Positions 7,411-7,920 of a stretch of DNA of 7,920 bases are shown here, piece after piece. The stretch comes from Eubacteriales bacterium (GTDB taxonomy: Bacteria; Bacillota; Clostridia; Peptostreptococcales; Anaerovoracaceae): positions 1-7,920 of the forward strand of contig JAQVOT010000050.1 of NCBI GenBank assembly GCA_028702415.1. Direction: 5' to 3'. Both the position numbers and the translations under genes were made by a program. The stretch's first letter is position 1. Each line of letters opens with the position of its first letter. The notes beneath the pieces were generated by a model. It was not told the origin of the DNA and made no database searches. It saw only the letters and a program-made list of their open reading frames with translations.

Positions 7411-7920
7411 ATGGGAATGACGATGACCCAAAAAATACTTGCAGCACATGCCGGCCTTGAAAGTGTAGTAGCCGGCCAGCTCATAAGAGCGAATCTTGAT
7501 ATGGTTCTGGGAAATGATATTACGACTCCTGTTGCGATCAACGAGTTCGAAAAGGCAGGATTTGACGGAATCTTTAACAAAGGGAAAATTTCACTGGTTA
7601 TGGACCATTTCACACCCAATAAGGATATAAAGGCAGCGGAGCAGTGCATGCAATGCAGAACTTTTGCCAGAAGATTCGGTGTGGAAAATTTTTACGATGT
7701 AGGCAGAATGGGAATCGAACATGCGCTTCTGCCTGAGCAGGGAATAGTAAAGGCAGGTGACTGCATCATAGGGGCTGATTCACACACATGTACCTATGGA
7801 GCACTGGGAGCTTTTTCAACAGGTGTCGGAAGCACTGACATGGCTGCTGGAATGGCAACAGGGCAGGCCTGGTTCAAGGTTCCTGAAGCGATAAAATTCA
7901 CACTGACAGGTAAGCTCCAG
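7411..7920 (+). CDS. leuC: 3-Isopropylmalate dehydratase large subunit, 3' end cut off by window edge
   Basis: Large subunit of isopropylmalate isomerase, a [4Fe-4S] aconitase-family enzyme that converts 2- to 3-isopropylmalate together with LeuD. The visible 170 codons begin [15 protein letters not shown] and are open to the last base. They include [10 protein letters not shown] at 63-72, ECMQCR-like [13 protein letters not shown] at 78-90, and the active-site motif Asp123-Ser-His125-Thr within [20 protein letters not shown]. This start and motif set match the shorter (about 420-residue) LeuC form common in clostridia and archaea, not the approximately 466-residue E. coli form. The three cluster-binding cysteines lie in the missing part. 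AGAGGAG nine bases upstream supports the ATG at 7411. It lies 30 bases after leuA in the same operon; leuD is expected next. Confidence 0.95.
   Translation, partial: MGMTMTQKILAAHAGLESVVAGQLIRANLDMVLGNDITTPVAINEFEKAGFDGIFNKGKISLVMDHFTPNKDIKAAEQCMQCRTFARRFGVENFYDVGRMGIEHALLPEQGIVKAGDCIIGADSHTCTYGALGAFSTGVGSTDMAAGMATGQAWFKVPEAIKFTLTGKLQ

Overview
The window is a branched-chain amino acid biosynthesis locus with two divergent operons, read outward from a shared 291-bp AT-rich control region at about 3072-3362. The protein types suggest an anaerobic clostridial member of the Bacillota: a small subunit opening KRRWLSLFVEN with GKSYN further on, a short-form class I ketol-acid reductoisomerase, a LeuC opening [15 protein letters not shown], and strong AGGAGG-type ribosome binding sites. 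I cannot name a species from the sequence.

Leftward (minus-strand) operon: ilvB (acetohydroxyacid synthase, AHAS, catalytic subunit), ilvN (AHAS regulatory subunit), then ilvC (ketol-acid reductoisomerase), which runs off the left edge without its C-terminus. These genes give the first two steps of the common valine/isoleucine/leucine pathway. The gaps are 15 and 74 bases.

Rightward (plus-strand) operon: a second, different ilvB, a second ilvN, leuA (2-isopropylmalate synthase of the long, fungal/actinobacterial-like type), then leuC (isopropylmalate isomerase large subunit), which runs off the right edge. The gaps are 13, 15 and 30 bases. This operon couples a dedicated AHAS to the leucine branch. 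leuD and leuB would be expected further right but are not in view.

The central region has a good sigma-A-type promoter for each operon. The rightward promoter contains a perfect 14-bp inverted repeat between its -35 and -10 boxes and has helically phased A-tracts upstream of it. The leftward transcript should have a leader of about 104 nt. That leader contains four AGACA motifs, two of them inside a perfect 13-bp direct repeat with a 20-bp period next to the ribosome binding site, and a 17-codon mini-ORF rich in Leu and Ile. No T-box, CodY box or intrinsic terminator was recognised.

The two oddest features are that control region and an approximately 27-residue, four-cysteine insertion in the rightward IlvB, placed just after the conserved QWQ active-site loop. 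The other genes look intact and conventional. I found no mobile elements, RNA genes or CRISPR arrays.
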